Assembly (NCBI GenBank): GCA_943735955.1
Contig: OX030960.1
Location: forward strand, 4,519,287 to 4,583,286
Direction: 5' to 3'
Length of the DNA: 64,000 nucleotides
Source of the DNA: Piscicola geometra
Taxonomy: Eukaryota > Annelida > Clitellata > Hirudinida > Piscicolidae
In this document: positions 25,285-46,217 of the stretch, piece after piece
How the letters are laid out: every line of letters begins with the position of its first letter
How positions within the stretch are numbered: the first letter of the stretch is position 1
The notes under the pieces: model-generated
The model's database searches: none
What the model saw: the letters and a program-made list of their open reading frames with translations, nothing else
What the model was told of the DNA's origin: nothing
Position numbers and translations under genes: made by a program

Positions 25285-27935
25285 TTAGACAGGTCCATAA
25301 ATTCCAGAACAGTAAGTGAGAAGCTGGCTAGCGGATAGACCCCCTGTCTCATACCCATCCCAAGCCTCCCAAAGCAAACCTTCAACAGAAAGAGTTTTCT
25401 GCTTCCGGATACGAGAGAGTTTACCTTCCCTTATAAAAGTACAGTTTTCAGGGAGTAAAAGAGCTTCCTGATATAATAAAGAAATTAATAGATAAAAAGG
25501 AAGGTTACATTTTGCGGCTTTTCGATTTATTCGAGCATGCCAGCCTTCAAGGTCATTATTGGTACGAACACATCGGCGAAATACCGATATGTTCTGTACC
25601 GACCAGAGGCTGCTGCTAAGCCAATAGGTAAAAATATAGGAAAAAAAAGCTTGAAGTAAAGGAGTTTCTACGCTTTGGCGAAGTTCTAAAAAAGAGGAGA
25701 GGATCTGATCGGCAGGAAGTAAAGAAAGAGCAAAAGTTTTCCGCAAGATAGAATAAGTTTCACCCTTTAAAAGATATTCAGATGCAAGGCCAGTCTTTTG
25801 GGCGCTCCTCCACAAAGCCTGACAAAAATGAAAAGCACAACCCTTAAATACGACCAGAGGAAAGACCTGTCGCAAAGCAACCCAGAGCCCAGCTTCAAAG
25901 TCTAATACAATAGTCTGTACTCTCCTCTGGGTCAGCAAGGAATTCACTTTTTCTAAAACCTGAAGGAACAATAAAATAAACTTCTTAATCTTTATGAATA
26001 ATATCATTATATAATTATTTTATTAATATATAGCTCAATAAAGTTAACCATAAGTGACAATTTATAAAATATTGAAAACTTATATAATGTTAAAAGGTTT
26101 AAAAATGCAAAAAGATGTTAATACCATTCTGTAGTCCTCCTGACTCTTGCCCGTCATCAGAACAAAGCACAACGGAAGCTGTTTCACGTTGTCTCCGAAC
26201 CTAGATAAGTGCAAATAATCATTTTTAACAATCATTTAAACAAATAAAACCTATTTTCATTACAAAATCATGTTATTTTTAAGTTGTGCCACCCTAGCCT
26301 CATACTTGATGAAGGCATGGATGGAGAACAGCTGGTAGATTGGTTTTTTCACCAGCTTGAAGGTACCATCCATGTACCAGGTTTTCGCATTTCCAAGTCG
26401 ATTCAACTGCATATTTGTGGCAAATATTGCATGACGGCGTTCGTTCACGTCGACATAGCCTCTGTAGAACTGCTCAGTGCAGTGTTCGCTCAAATACTGC
26501 TCATCGATCTGTTGAAGTAGAATGATTATTTATGAGCCATTAGAAACTTTTTAACTAATCAAATTATTTATAATATAACATTTCTCCTACAGCAAAGAGG
26601 TTCCCTGTTGGCTCTTGCGGTCTCATCTTTTTCCTGTAGTAATTCACTGTTTGGCACTGGTTTAACTTACTTGTTCTTGCCCCAGGCGGCTGTCCAGTGC
26701 TTGGAATAAGCCCAACGACTTTATCAACAATTTTCGAAGATGTTTCGAACAAATTCTTTTTAGCTTCTATTTTCATCTGTATTGGAAAACGTATTCACAA
26801 TTATTTGAAAGTTAGAAATATAATATTTAAATTTATTCGAAATAATACTGATATATAATTACCTTTTTATTTTGAAGCACTTTAGTTAGGACTCCCCGTA
26901 CAGCTGGGTGTATATGAGGCTTATTATTACTTTTGTAAAATGCTCCATCTTGTCTTATTCCGGCGGGACACTTCAACCTATTGCATCGCCATTTTGTTGC
27001 GCCACATTTATAGATAGTTTTTATAGTAAACTTATAGCCTTTGCTAGAGACAAGCAGATTTCTTCCCTTTTGTGAACCCTTCTCCACAATATTGAAGACT
27101 TCTTCTTCATCTTCTATTACAGGGTATTCGACATCGCTTATGTCTCTGATAGTTTTCAAATAAGTTATATTTTATAATAGAATGAAGAAATGTATGTAAT
27201 GATGCTTTAATAAGTTTTCAACTTACGATTCTGTATCTTGATTTTCGGAAGGAGATATTGTCCTGGTCGTTTTTAAATTAGTTAATAACTAAACAGGGCC
27301 CGCGCTGGGTCAAAATTTTGTGGGGCCAAGTTTTTTTTTTAAAGTCCCATGTATAACGCGCACTTATTTATTTCCAATCACCTTTAATAAGCTCCTAGTC
27401 GGCTTCAAATCAATAAAACCATCACATAATAAGTGTCTTCTTCGTTTTATAATTATTCAAATTTTTAGTTTTATTTGTATAAAGTGAGCGTTAGTAATAG
27501 CTTTTTTAATATCTCTTTAATTTCACGCGACTTTAATGACCTAACGGTATTACAAAGTATGCTATACAAGATAAGTATTATATAGATTGATATAGTCTGC
27601 ACGCGAATGACCGGATTAAAACACGAGGCTAATTTTGATTGGCTCAACTTTTCAATAACAACTTTTTTCTGCGACATTTTTTTAGACAAAGAAACATCTG
27701 AAAAATGTCACAATAAAAAAAATCGAAAATGAAAATTGGATAAAAAACATATAAATTCATTGGGGCCAATCACGATTCTTTCGGGCCAATTTTGAAAAAG
27801 TGGGGCCATTGGCCCCGGTGGCCCTCGACAGCGCGAGCCCTGGTTATATTTTATAATAGAATGCTTTTATAAGTTTTCAACTTACGATTCTTCCCATTCG
27901 ATTGTCTCAAAGGCTGCAATTTCGTAATTCTCCAT
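25285..27935 (-). CDS. FLYWCH-type MULE transposase, intron-containing and intact
   Basis: Seven exons: 27886-27935, 27227-27262, 26863-27145, 26591-26776, 26306-26508, 26125-26200, 25285-25959; 502 residues, all junctions GT..AG and in phase. Domains: an acidic N-terminus, then a FLYWCH zinc finger (residues about 60-110: LLVSSKGYKFTIK, TKWRCNRLKCPAG, HIHPAV with the C-C-H-H pattern); the MULE DDE nuclease begins at WYMDGTFK (first Asp), YQLFSIHAF, LPLCFVLMTGKSQEDY, VLDFEAGLW (second Asp), FKGCAFHFCQALWR (the C2H/H motif typical of MULEs) and TNNDLEGWHARIN (acidic third catalytic residue). MULE transposases cut and paste DNA as nucleases related to Mutator. The ORF is unbroken and spliced, so it is either a recently active element or a domesticated gene. 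Intron 1 carries an hAT-like MITE. Satellite units lie only about 10 bp beyond its stop codon. Confidence 0.9.
27294..27842. mobile_element. hAT-like MITE in intron 1 of the MULE gene
   Basis: Non-coding element of about 549 bp with terminal inverted repeats CAGGGCCCGCGCTG (left) and, reverse-complemented from the right, CAGGGCTCGCGCTG: 13 of 14 match. CAGGG termini are typical of hAT elements. Both ends carry ggggcca repeats just inside. No clean 8-bp target duplication is visible; the right flank instead resembles sequence at 27166, so the insertion site has probably been rearranged. The internal ORF at 27471-27689 shows no family resemblance. Confidence 0.75.
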
Positions 27936-29236
27936 CAGTACTGAAGGAAGAATAGTAACTTGAAATATATAGCATTTTAATTTCTTTTAAATATTTATGG
28001 TTAAGGTTAAGGTTAGGGCTAAGATAATGGTTAGATCTTAACCGTTAGTTAATTTTACTGTTTTTGAACACGTTATTTTTCTTTTTTTGCTTTTTAACAA
28101 AATCCTCAAATTAGGTGTGAACCTCATACATGGGTTTGCCGCATAGATGGTGTTTTACGCTAAACATTTTGTAACTTCAAATTTCAATCCTGTAAAATTA
28201 TAATCTGAAATCCACCATATCAAAAGTACATAGTTCGCTCACCAGGGTCTTGAATAAATCAATTCGAAAGATAAGTTGTCCAAACACGAGAACTTTCACT
28301 ATAGCAATTAGAATGAAAATCAAGCTAAGTTTTGAAATATATAAAAATTGACTTTGTCTTTTCAACCAATCACAAACCAAAGTCTTGTCCAGCGTTGTTA
28401 GAATCGGTATTGACCAATACTGTAACAGTAACAGCGATGTCTTTGAAGTTGTTATTGTGTTATTTAAACATTTATTTTTATGATGTTGTTTCTTTGAAGA
28501 GATTTTCATGAGAAAGAAACTTCGTAACTAATACTTCAAAGAGTTTATTTCTCACAATTCACTTTGAAGTTGTGTGAATGTGTTTTCTGAACATTTGTTA
28601 CGAAGTTTCTTTCTCATGAAAATCTCTTCTTGAAAACTTTTTATCCAATTCTACCTTTTTAAAATAAGTTTTTCACGTATTGCGAATATAATTAAATTAT
28701 TTTAGTTCGTTAGACAGTTATTCTGAAAAAAATAATTTAAACTCTTTTTTAATTATTTTCAACATTAAAAAATTATAAACACTATTTTAGAATTTTTATA
28801 TTTTATATTTTAATTTTTATATATTTTTATTTTTAGGATTTTTTATATTAGTCCATTTTTTGTGTGAAAGGACCTTAAAGATTAAGTTAACTTTAGTCCA
28901 TATATTTTATTAATATTTATTAATATTTTATTTGTCGTCTATGCTACATGTTCTTTGCTTATGTTAATGCATCGAGTCTCATTTAAATGGATCCCGTTTA
29001 ATACGAGTATTTTCATGTAAAATAAATTTGAACGACTAAACTTTTTTTGAATCTACATGATTCTATAAAATAGATTCATCAAAAAGTCGGCTCGAAGATT
29101 AATTCAACTTTCATATCAAACACAAAATATTTTAAACAAATAAGGCTAATTTCAATAATAACTAAATTCCTCTAGATGCAACTTCCTACCCTTCTCCCAG
29201 CTTCAAGTTGAAAAACTTCCTTCACCCATTCAAGCC
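27936..29236. other. Gene-free region between the MULE and threonine dehydrogenase
   Basis: AT-rich, no supportable exons. It includes a short ggttaaggttaaggttaggg run (about 28003-28019) that is too brief to call telomeric, a direct repeat of about 35 bp (ctttgaagttgt... near 28440 and 28562), and the foldback at 28496-28629. Confidence 0.6.
28496..28629. repeat. Perfect 33-bp inverted repeat (foldback)
   Basis: Arms 28496-28528 and 28597-28629 are exact reverse complements (gaagagattttcatgagaaa ... and its mirror) separated by 68 bp. Perfect arms of this length imply a recent origin, either a tiny MITE core or a hairpin RNA source. No target duplication is seen. Confidence 0.85.
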
Positions 29237-32604
<3,368 letters not shown>

Positions 32605-33433
32605 ACGTTTACCGCTCAGTGGCGCATAGCAAGTTTACATGTGCAATTGGATTCATAGGCGATTAAGATACAATCAAATCGATCTATAGCCTATAGACTA
32701 TAGGCTGTAGCTAAAACATTTCCTTATATAAACTTAATGAATATAGATTTATGTATACTTTTTTTATTAACTTTTTATATTTCTTTTATCCACATGCATA
32801 CATATGCAGTCGGAGGAATGTCCCATTGTCTGTGGTGTGGGGTCAGGTAGGTTAATAGACCATGATCTAGATAGTTCCTGTCTTGAAAAATGAGCCATAA
32901 TTAAATAAGAATGTTAAAATGCTCATCTTAAAAATGTATTTTTCAAAGCTTGGTGAAAATGGGAGTAAACTTTTTTAATACTTATCAATAATCTATATAA
33001 TAGTAAAATATCTTAATAAATATATTATATAAAAAAAGTGGGAAAAAATAATTTCTTAAATTTTAATTCGTATAAACTGAAAAATTAACATAAATGTTTA
33101 ATTTTTTACCTAGTCGACGCTATAACAAAATTTCAAATGAAATATTAATTTTTTCAATTTTGGAAAAAAGTACTTTTCCTAAGAGTTCGTATAAATTATT
33201 TGGCGTGTAAAACTATTAAAACAATCTTTTTTTTTAACATTTAAATAAATGCTAATTAAATAATATTCCTATTATTGGATAATAAATTATCAAATATGAT
33301 AAAATAATTATAATGGGAAAAAATATAATTATAAAAATTAGGGAAATATGATTAAAATATTATTATATCATTAGAGTTGAATTGACTAAATTTCTATTTT
33401 CTTCCAGCTAAAAGAAAATATATTTTAGAAAAA
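32605..33433. other. Divergent intergenic region between TDH and spermine synthase
   Basis: Both genes start here in opposite directions, so it should hold both promoters. It is AT-rich with no exon. A near-palindrome around ctatagcctatag / ctataggctgtag lies at about 32684-32711. No confident core promoter motif is visible. Confidence 0.5.
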
Positions 33434-40366
<6,933 letters not shown>

Positions 40367-41052
40367 GATGCAATAAGATGTCTCAGATAGATTTCACCGG
40401 TCATATATTCATAATACCTTGGCACTAGTCAGTTAGTTTATTCCGTTGTTAGGAGATTGCACGATTATTGTGTGGTGTGTTTTATCATTTCCATTCACCA
40501 TTTGTTACCTTTATACACACTTGCTGCAACCACATTAACCAGCGACATTTTAAACTTCCTAGTGTTTGATATTTTTTGTAGTATTTTTAAATTTAATGCG
40601 ATTTTATCTTAGAATTTAGATTTTTGAACTTTTATTCGATTCTCTAATCGGTGTTTGTACCAGCGAAGTTTTGACATCTGTTCATATTTCTATCATTTTG
40701 AATCTCATTTAAAAAAAATGGATATTTGCATATTTGAGATCTACATTTATCATGTCTGTAAATGTAGCCATTTCAATACAATTTCTAGTCTTTGAAATTT
40801 CATATAAATATTCTAGTTTTTCAAAAAAAATGTTATGTATATGATCAAATTTCAAGTTTAAATTCCCTTATATATTTGTATTGTTTTGCATAATTATGAC
40901 TCCTGTTTCATCCATTACTATTTTATTGATTAAAAGTAGAGCGATTTCTTTAATTTATTCTCATTTGCCGTTGTCTAATCTTAATATTTCCTTCTTAAAA
41001 CTTTTCTACAAAAGATATAACTGCCAAAAATTAAAGAAAATTTATTTTCAAA
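40367..41052. other. Intergenic region between SMS and CHRAC1
   Basis: AT-rich 3' flank of SMS and 5' flank of CHRAC1. The ORF at 40881-41069 has no recognisable content. I see no gene or RNA. Confidence 0.5.
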
Positions 41053-41561
41053 ATGAACGGAACGACTAGCAAAGAGAATGCTGGTTCTTGCAGTCTTCCT
41101 GCATCCCGCATTAGAACCATCATGAAAAGTTCTCCTGAAGTTAACAGCATTGGAAACGACTCACTTTATCTCATCGTCAAAGCTACCGTGAGTATTTTTT
41201 TAGATTTAAGTGTTAATATTTTTGAACGAAAGTTTTGATTGCACTTAATTTTAAAAAGGAGTTGTTTGTGGAGTGGCTGGCGCGCCAGGCGTACCAGAGA
41301 AGTGACAATGCAGACTTGCTTGATTACAAACATTTGGCTGACATCGTCAACGATGAAGATAAACTCAAGTTTCTTCATGGTTCGTTTATAGGCTTGATTT
41401 TATTAAATATTTTTTAAATTTATATTTATTGTTATTTAAAAAAAACTTAGAAAAACCATAAATGAAACTAAATTCCCTTCACAGACATCATTCCTAAAAA
41501 GATCAAGTACAAAGATTATCTACAAATGGTTCAAAAGGGAGATATTATTGTCATTCAATAA
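41053..41561 (+). CDS. CHRAC1: CHRAC1-like histone-fold protein
   Basis: Three exons: 41053-41187, 41259-41379, 41485-41561; 110 residues. The histone fold is recognisable from LPASRIRTIMKSSPEVNSIG (helix 1 and loop, nearly the CHRAC1 signature LPxSRIRxIMKSSPEV), KATELFVEWLARQAYQ (helix 2), LLDYKHLADIVNDEDKLKFL (helix 3) and DIIPKKIKYKDYLQMV (C-terminal helix). In animals CHRAC1 pairs with POLE3 in the CHRAC/ACF chromatin-sliding complex and, as POLE4-like dimers do, contacts DNA. It ends soon after the fold (GDIIVIQ) and lacks the acidic tail of human CHRAC1. The start ATG follows a short AT-rich leader, and all introns are GT..AG. Confidence 0.93.
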
Positions 41562-42408
41562 GCTGTCCTTAAATTTTAAGGCTTAAAATTAAAAAGTTAT
41601 TGATCTTTTCATTTAATTCATTTGTATAATCCAAATATGGAGATTAAATCGATTTAAAATCAGCTTATTATTGGACCAAAAAATTATTTTTCAACTTTTT
41701 TTATACTTTTGCTAGTTTTTAAAGTCTACTAAACAAAACTTTAAACATTTTTTTCTAAAAAAAGACTAAAAAACTAAAACATAATTGTATTAAAAGGGGC
41801 CTGTCAATCGATTAAAAAAAATTTTAATGGCATGAAATAATTGTAGTAGGAGAAATTTTTTAAATATTTTTTTTGCTTTTGGTTTATTACTAGACAACGG
41901 ATGCGCATAAGTGGAATTGTGGAAGGGTAGAATGGATTGGGATTTTGAAAGTGAATGACGACAGATAAAAGGGTGGGCAGCGAAAAAGAATTTTTGTAAT
42001 CATGTTGGTTGGTAGTTTGTCTCTTTCTTTTGTAAGGACAGAACAATAGATGACCCCAGCACGCTCACAAAGGGAAACTATAAAGTATGAACAATTAACT
42101 CAAAAAAACAAGAAAACTAAGTTATATAAACTCAATTAAATGTTATATTGATTTAAAAAATAATAATTTAAAGAAAACTCGTAAATCATTAAAAATTTTT
42201 AAAGACAACCGCAATGGAGCCAACTAAAGATTATGACTTGTATTGTATTATGGCTGAATATGAAGTGCTCTTTTCTTGTCCCAGTTAGGCATTCTTCAAG
42301 CATAAATCGATAAATATGAGCATCTTTAAGGCGCATTCATTATTATATGCATTTAAGAAGAAGATACTTTAAATGCTTCCTACATAAGGTTTTTCTCTTT
42401 CAGTTATC
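41562..42408. other. Intergenic region between CHRAC1 and the fibrinogen-domain gene
   Basis: AT-rich, without supportable features. A cag just before the ATG at 42409 could be the acceptor of a 5'-UTR intron. Confidence 0.4.
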
Positions 42409-44365
42409 ATGCAATCAATGAACTGTCTCACATTTTCAGCAGTGGTTCTTTGCTTTGTCGTGGAGTGCTTTGGACATCCTGTCTACAAACGCTGGCACAC
42501 AAAAGATGGCATTAGTTTATGTCGTGCCGCAGAATCAAGCATTGTCAATTTGGTCAGCAAACACTCGAAAGCAGCAGAATGCTCAAGCTTTTGTGAACTC
42601 CTCAACTCCAAACTCCCTTCATACGATCCACACAACCCTGACAACTACTCTACGTACTTCTCGCATGTGGCAGGCATGTACCCTGAATTGAACATGAGTG
42701 TTAGCAAGAGGGACCAAAGGGAGGTGATAAAGATTTCGTACGGTGATCTCTACGCATGGTTGTCTCAGTATCCCCCGATCTTCAATTACAAACCAGTGAA
42801 CGCTTTCGAAGCTTGCTCTGGCTTCAACTTCTTCAACGATTCGGGCGTCTGTCAGCTTTTCCCTCTTTCCACCGACGAGTGGCTAGCTACACCCAGCACC
42901 AGCTCGTGCAATTACTACCAAGTAAGATTTTTTGGCAAGTCAATAGCTAAATTGAAACATTTAATATTTTTAATTCTTTAGATTTAATGTTTCTTCATTT
43001 GTTTTCTGTTTCAGAAAATGAGTTTTGGGCCATGTCCAACAAGAACATGTAAGAATTTCTATTTAAAAAACGTTATACTTTCTCGTGGCGCCAATTCCGT
43101 CACAATGATCAATCAATGAATCAAATAGATTTCTATAGCGCTCTTTCTTCAAATTCAAGAGCGCTCAGAATGAACTCAGAATAACTCCATACATAAATTT
43201 AAAAACTCCTACTAAACAAAGACTTATTATATTCTTCTTATTATTTTTACAGACCAGGACGACTGCCATGACGTTCCTGGAGTGGATGAGTCGGACAACG
43301 GAGTTTATTTGGTCTCCATCAACAATATAATACGCCCAATCTACTGCCTCTTCACTGCAGGCGAGAAATACACGGTAGAAGTTTTACTCTTTTTCCTATT
43401 TAAAAATATTAGACCAGAAAATAATTTATTTGTTTTATTTAAAAAAAAATATAAATAAATATTTAGAAGAAAAAAAACATAATTTGGTACATTAAGTAAG
43501 TAAATTTAACAAACCTTAAGGTATTTCAAAGAAGGGTGAATGCAGACGTAAGCTTCAATAGGAATTGGCAGTCCTACAAGATGGGCTTTGGAGATCTGAA
43601 AGGGAGCTTTTGGCTTGGTACGTGTGCCTGCTCTTTTTATTAATAAAATACAAAACCACTTTAAACGTAATCTGTGTAGCATAGGAGCAGAGTTTAAATT
43701 GTTACAATTTCTAAGGTATATTTCTTGTTCATAGTGAAATGAATTGAGTAAAATGGACAAAAAACATTAAATTATGTAAATAAAACAGAAAAAATCACAG
43801 GAAACGAGTTGGTGCACAACCTGACGGCAGCGAGGTCGTACAACATGAAGATCTACTTGGAAGCGTTTGATGCGCAGTCGGCTGAGCAGAACTACGTCGG
43901 CTTCATTCTCAACTCGGAAGACGAAAAATACTCGCTGAGGTTTTCGTCCACATCCGGAAATGCTGGTCAGATTTGTGGATTAAAAGATGGCATCAATAAA
44001 ATGATATAGAAATATCTGGCAAGATTCAAGAACGTTAAAAAAACAAATAACAGATACAATAAAGACCTAAATAAATCTTTATTAACAGAAAAATCGTATT
44101 CATCTAAAACCCGCCAGGACAATGCCTCTACCCAAACCAATCCTTTTCAACTTTGGACCGAGATTATGACTCATTTGCCCCGTTTGGTTGTGCTAGCTAC
44201 TACGAGTGTGGCTGGTGGTTTTTGTCCTGTCACAATGGCATGTTGAACGCACCCTACCACACGCCTCAGACCAAGGGCTCTACCGACAGTTTCATGAAGT
44301 GGTGCGTCTTCAAGGGATTAGGTCAGCCGTTGAAGTATGCCGCTATGATGCTGACAAGGGGGTGA
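42409..44365 (+). CDS. Secreted fibrinogen-related protein (FReD lectin-like)
   Basis: Six exons: 42409-42921, 43016-43049, 43253-43374, 43521-43617, 43801-43965, 44118-44365; 392 residues, in phase. A hydrophobic signal peptide (residues about 1-22, ending VECFG) is followed by about 150 residues with paired cysteines (CRAAES, CSSFC, EACSGF, GVCQLF, SCNYY) that I do not recognise; a PAN-like fold is possible. The fibrinogen C-terminal domain then starts at DDCHDVPG, with NGVYLVSI, IYCLF, VFQRRVNADVSFNRNWQSYK, MGFGDLKGSFWLGNELVH, the Ca-loop-like region DRDYDSFAPFGCA and GWWFLSCHNGMLNAPYH. FReD proteins in invertebrates are mostly secreted lectins of immunity. There is no collagen or coiled-coil segment. 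Intron 2 carries a dispersed-repeat tail at 43108-43165. A second ATG at 42418 is an alternative start. Confidence 0.9.
43108..43165 (-). repeat. Dispersed SINE/LINE-like 3' tail in a FReD intron
   Basis: On the minus strand: gagcgctcttgaatttgaag, then agcgctatagaaatctattt followed by gattcattgattgat. It matches the tail at 11033-11092 over about 55 bases with few changes, including the (ATTG)n-type end, which indicates a family of dispersed elements. Confidence 0.7.
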
Positions 44366-44377
44366 ATCCAAATCAAC

Positions 44378-44512
44378 TAGACAGCCACACCAACTACACA
44401 ACTACACAACCACACCAACTACACAACTACACAACCACACCAACTACACAACCACACCAACTACACAACTACACAACCACACCAACTACACAACGATACC
44501 AACCACACCAAA
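44378..44512. repeat. Short tandem repeat after the FReD stop codon
   Basis: Irregular copies of cacaccaactacacaactac (about 17-20 bp) lie in the presumed 3' UTR. AATAAA at 44511-44516 may be the polyadenylation signal. Confidence 0.85.
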
Positions 44513-44920
44513 TAAAATCCACTGAAACTGAAAAATGTACCCCAACTCGTTTGAAGTTACTTTCCACATTTTAAACATTTTATAAAGACTTGAGTAGAAT
44601 TTAAAGAGGATTTTATTTATGAAATCTGAATATATCTGATCTTCGACTCATTTGCACCTTTTGGAAAACATGGATTCCACTATTATCTCGATTTTGTATT
44701 TCAAAAACGATTTTAAACCGCAATTTGTATTTTTGAAAAAATAACGTTTAAGTTATTGAATAACAGTTCGAAATTCGAGAATTAAAAACCCAATTAAAAC
44801 TTGCTTTGTTCATTTTTTGTATTACAAATAAAAACTCAGTGTTCTGTGGAGAAAATTTTTTATTGGAACATTATTATTATAATTTCTTCGAATCTATTAA
44901 AAAATACACTATATCACAAC

Positions 44921-45102
44921 CATGGGCAGCAATCCTGGGAGGAGGGGGGAGGAGGGGGAGGGTTTGGAATCCGGATCTCTTCCACTTTTTGGTAATGATG
45001 AGTCCATCTTAATGGTAGAAAACCCAGGACCCCCCCCCCCTCCAGGATCACCCTCTTTTAGGGTAGGACCCCCACAAGATTTGCAGCAGATCACCACTCC
45101 TG
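44921..45102. mobile_element. MITE copy 1 (182 bp, 8-bp target duplication)
   Basis: It is flanked by perfect direct repeats ATCACAAC (44913-44920 and 45103-45110). The left end is CATGGGCAGCAATCCTGG; the right end reverse-complemented is CAGGAGTGGTGATCTGCTGC. An internal C run with aggacccccacaagatttgc is shared with copy 2. An 8-bp duplication with C/TA-poor CA..TG ends fits the hAT superfamily. Confidence 0.85.
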
Positions 45103-45439
45103 ATCACAACTAGCTAGCCACAGTAATAAATCACAACTACTACCACACTGCCAAAGTACAAAAACCCTGTGAATGCCAGTACACGATTTACAGGCTTTCT
45201 CCCAATCCAAATTTCGGAACTATGAAATAATCTATGCCGAAGCATTGCTTGACAAAGAAAAGAAATTTTCAATGTTATTGCAGTTAAACGACAAACAATT
45301 ATTGCGTAATTATTTCTGAAAATTTGCTTTGCTTCGCAATCTTTAATGTTTATTTATTTACTTCTGTGCTTTTATATATACATATTTAAAATGTGAAGAA
45401 TATTTTACAATACGTTAAATAATAAACGGATGAAAAGAA

Positions 45440-45783
45440 ATGTCTTTGGAAGCTGCGAGTTTGCAGAAATTGCAAGAGCTTCGGAAGCAAATGATACTTT
45501 GTCTCAGGCACTACAACCTTTTGGTACTTGACTGCGATACCAAAATGATAATACAATGTATTTTCAGATCTAAGCGATAAATAGTTTTTCATACTTTTCA
45601 GTTGAATTAAAAAAATCAAAACAGTAATAATAAAAATTTCTTTATTTGGTATCGAAGGATGAAGAGATTGCTGTGAATGAGATGCCTTCAGTGAAACTGC
45701 TGCTGCACAGCCTGGAGCAGTTGAAAGCCACGAATGCAAAAGAGGAAACAGCAGAAAAGACTCCAACTTGGAGCTACCACTAA
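45440..45783 (+). CDS. Small two-exon ORF of 69 residues, unrecognised
   Basis: Exons 45440-45523 (ATG to a GTACTT donor) and 45658-45783 (acceptor tatcgaag). The protein begins MSLEAASLQKLQELRKQMIL and ends TPTWSYH. It is predicted helical, with heptad-like leucines (LQKLQELRKQ, VKLLLHSLEQLK), so a small coiled-coil subunit is plausible. I do not recognise a family; a faint resemblance to SNAPC5-type short helices is not enough for a call. Support is limited to consistent codons, splice signals and amphipathic pattern. It converges with the ML-domain gene on the opposite strand. Confidence 0.45.
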
Positions 45784-46217
45784 GCCCATTATTAAGAATT
45801 GAAAGTATAAAAACTAATGTTTTAATTAAAATTGATATAGTTTTTAGATTATCAACCGCTCCAAACCATTGGTATAACTTCAAAATCGTCTTTAAAATCG
45901 GTGAAAAGTTAATCAAAACTACTTGAAAATTCACTAAAAGGTTAAAATTGTCTTTATTGTTTTTAATAATTTTTTTCTTCAAATTGGTCAAATTAATATG
46001 TCTCAAATCAAATACAAAAAACCAGACTTTTCCATTTTTCAACTCACTCCAACATTGAAAAGGTGCCTGAAAAATCAAATAATGTCAATTTTAGTTATTA
46101 AGAATTATTCATCAAGAATTTTTTATTATCAATGTTTTTAAAATTCACAGCTATTTGGGATTTTCGTAATTAAATACTGTCAGTTAAAAAACCATTTTAT
46201 TTATTTTTATTCGATTT

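Noticed and set aside
28003..28024. Interstitial telomere-like sequence (ggttaaggttaaggttaggg)
   Set aside because: Only three imperfect units; too short and irregular to be a telomeric relic.
45386..46078. 230-codon ORF on the minus strand
   Set aside because: Low-complexity F/L/I/K composition and antisense to the small two-exon ORF. It overlaps the 3' flank of the ML-domain gene, whose stop codon is at 46218.
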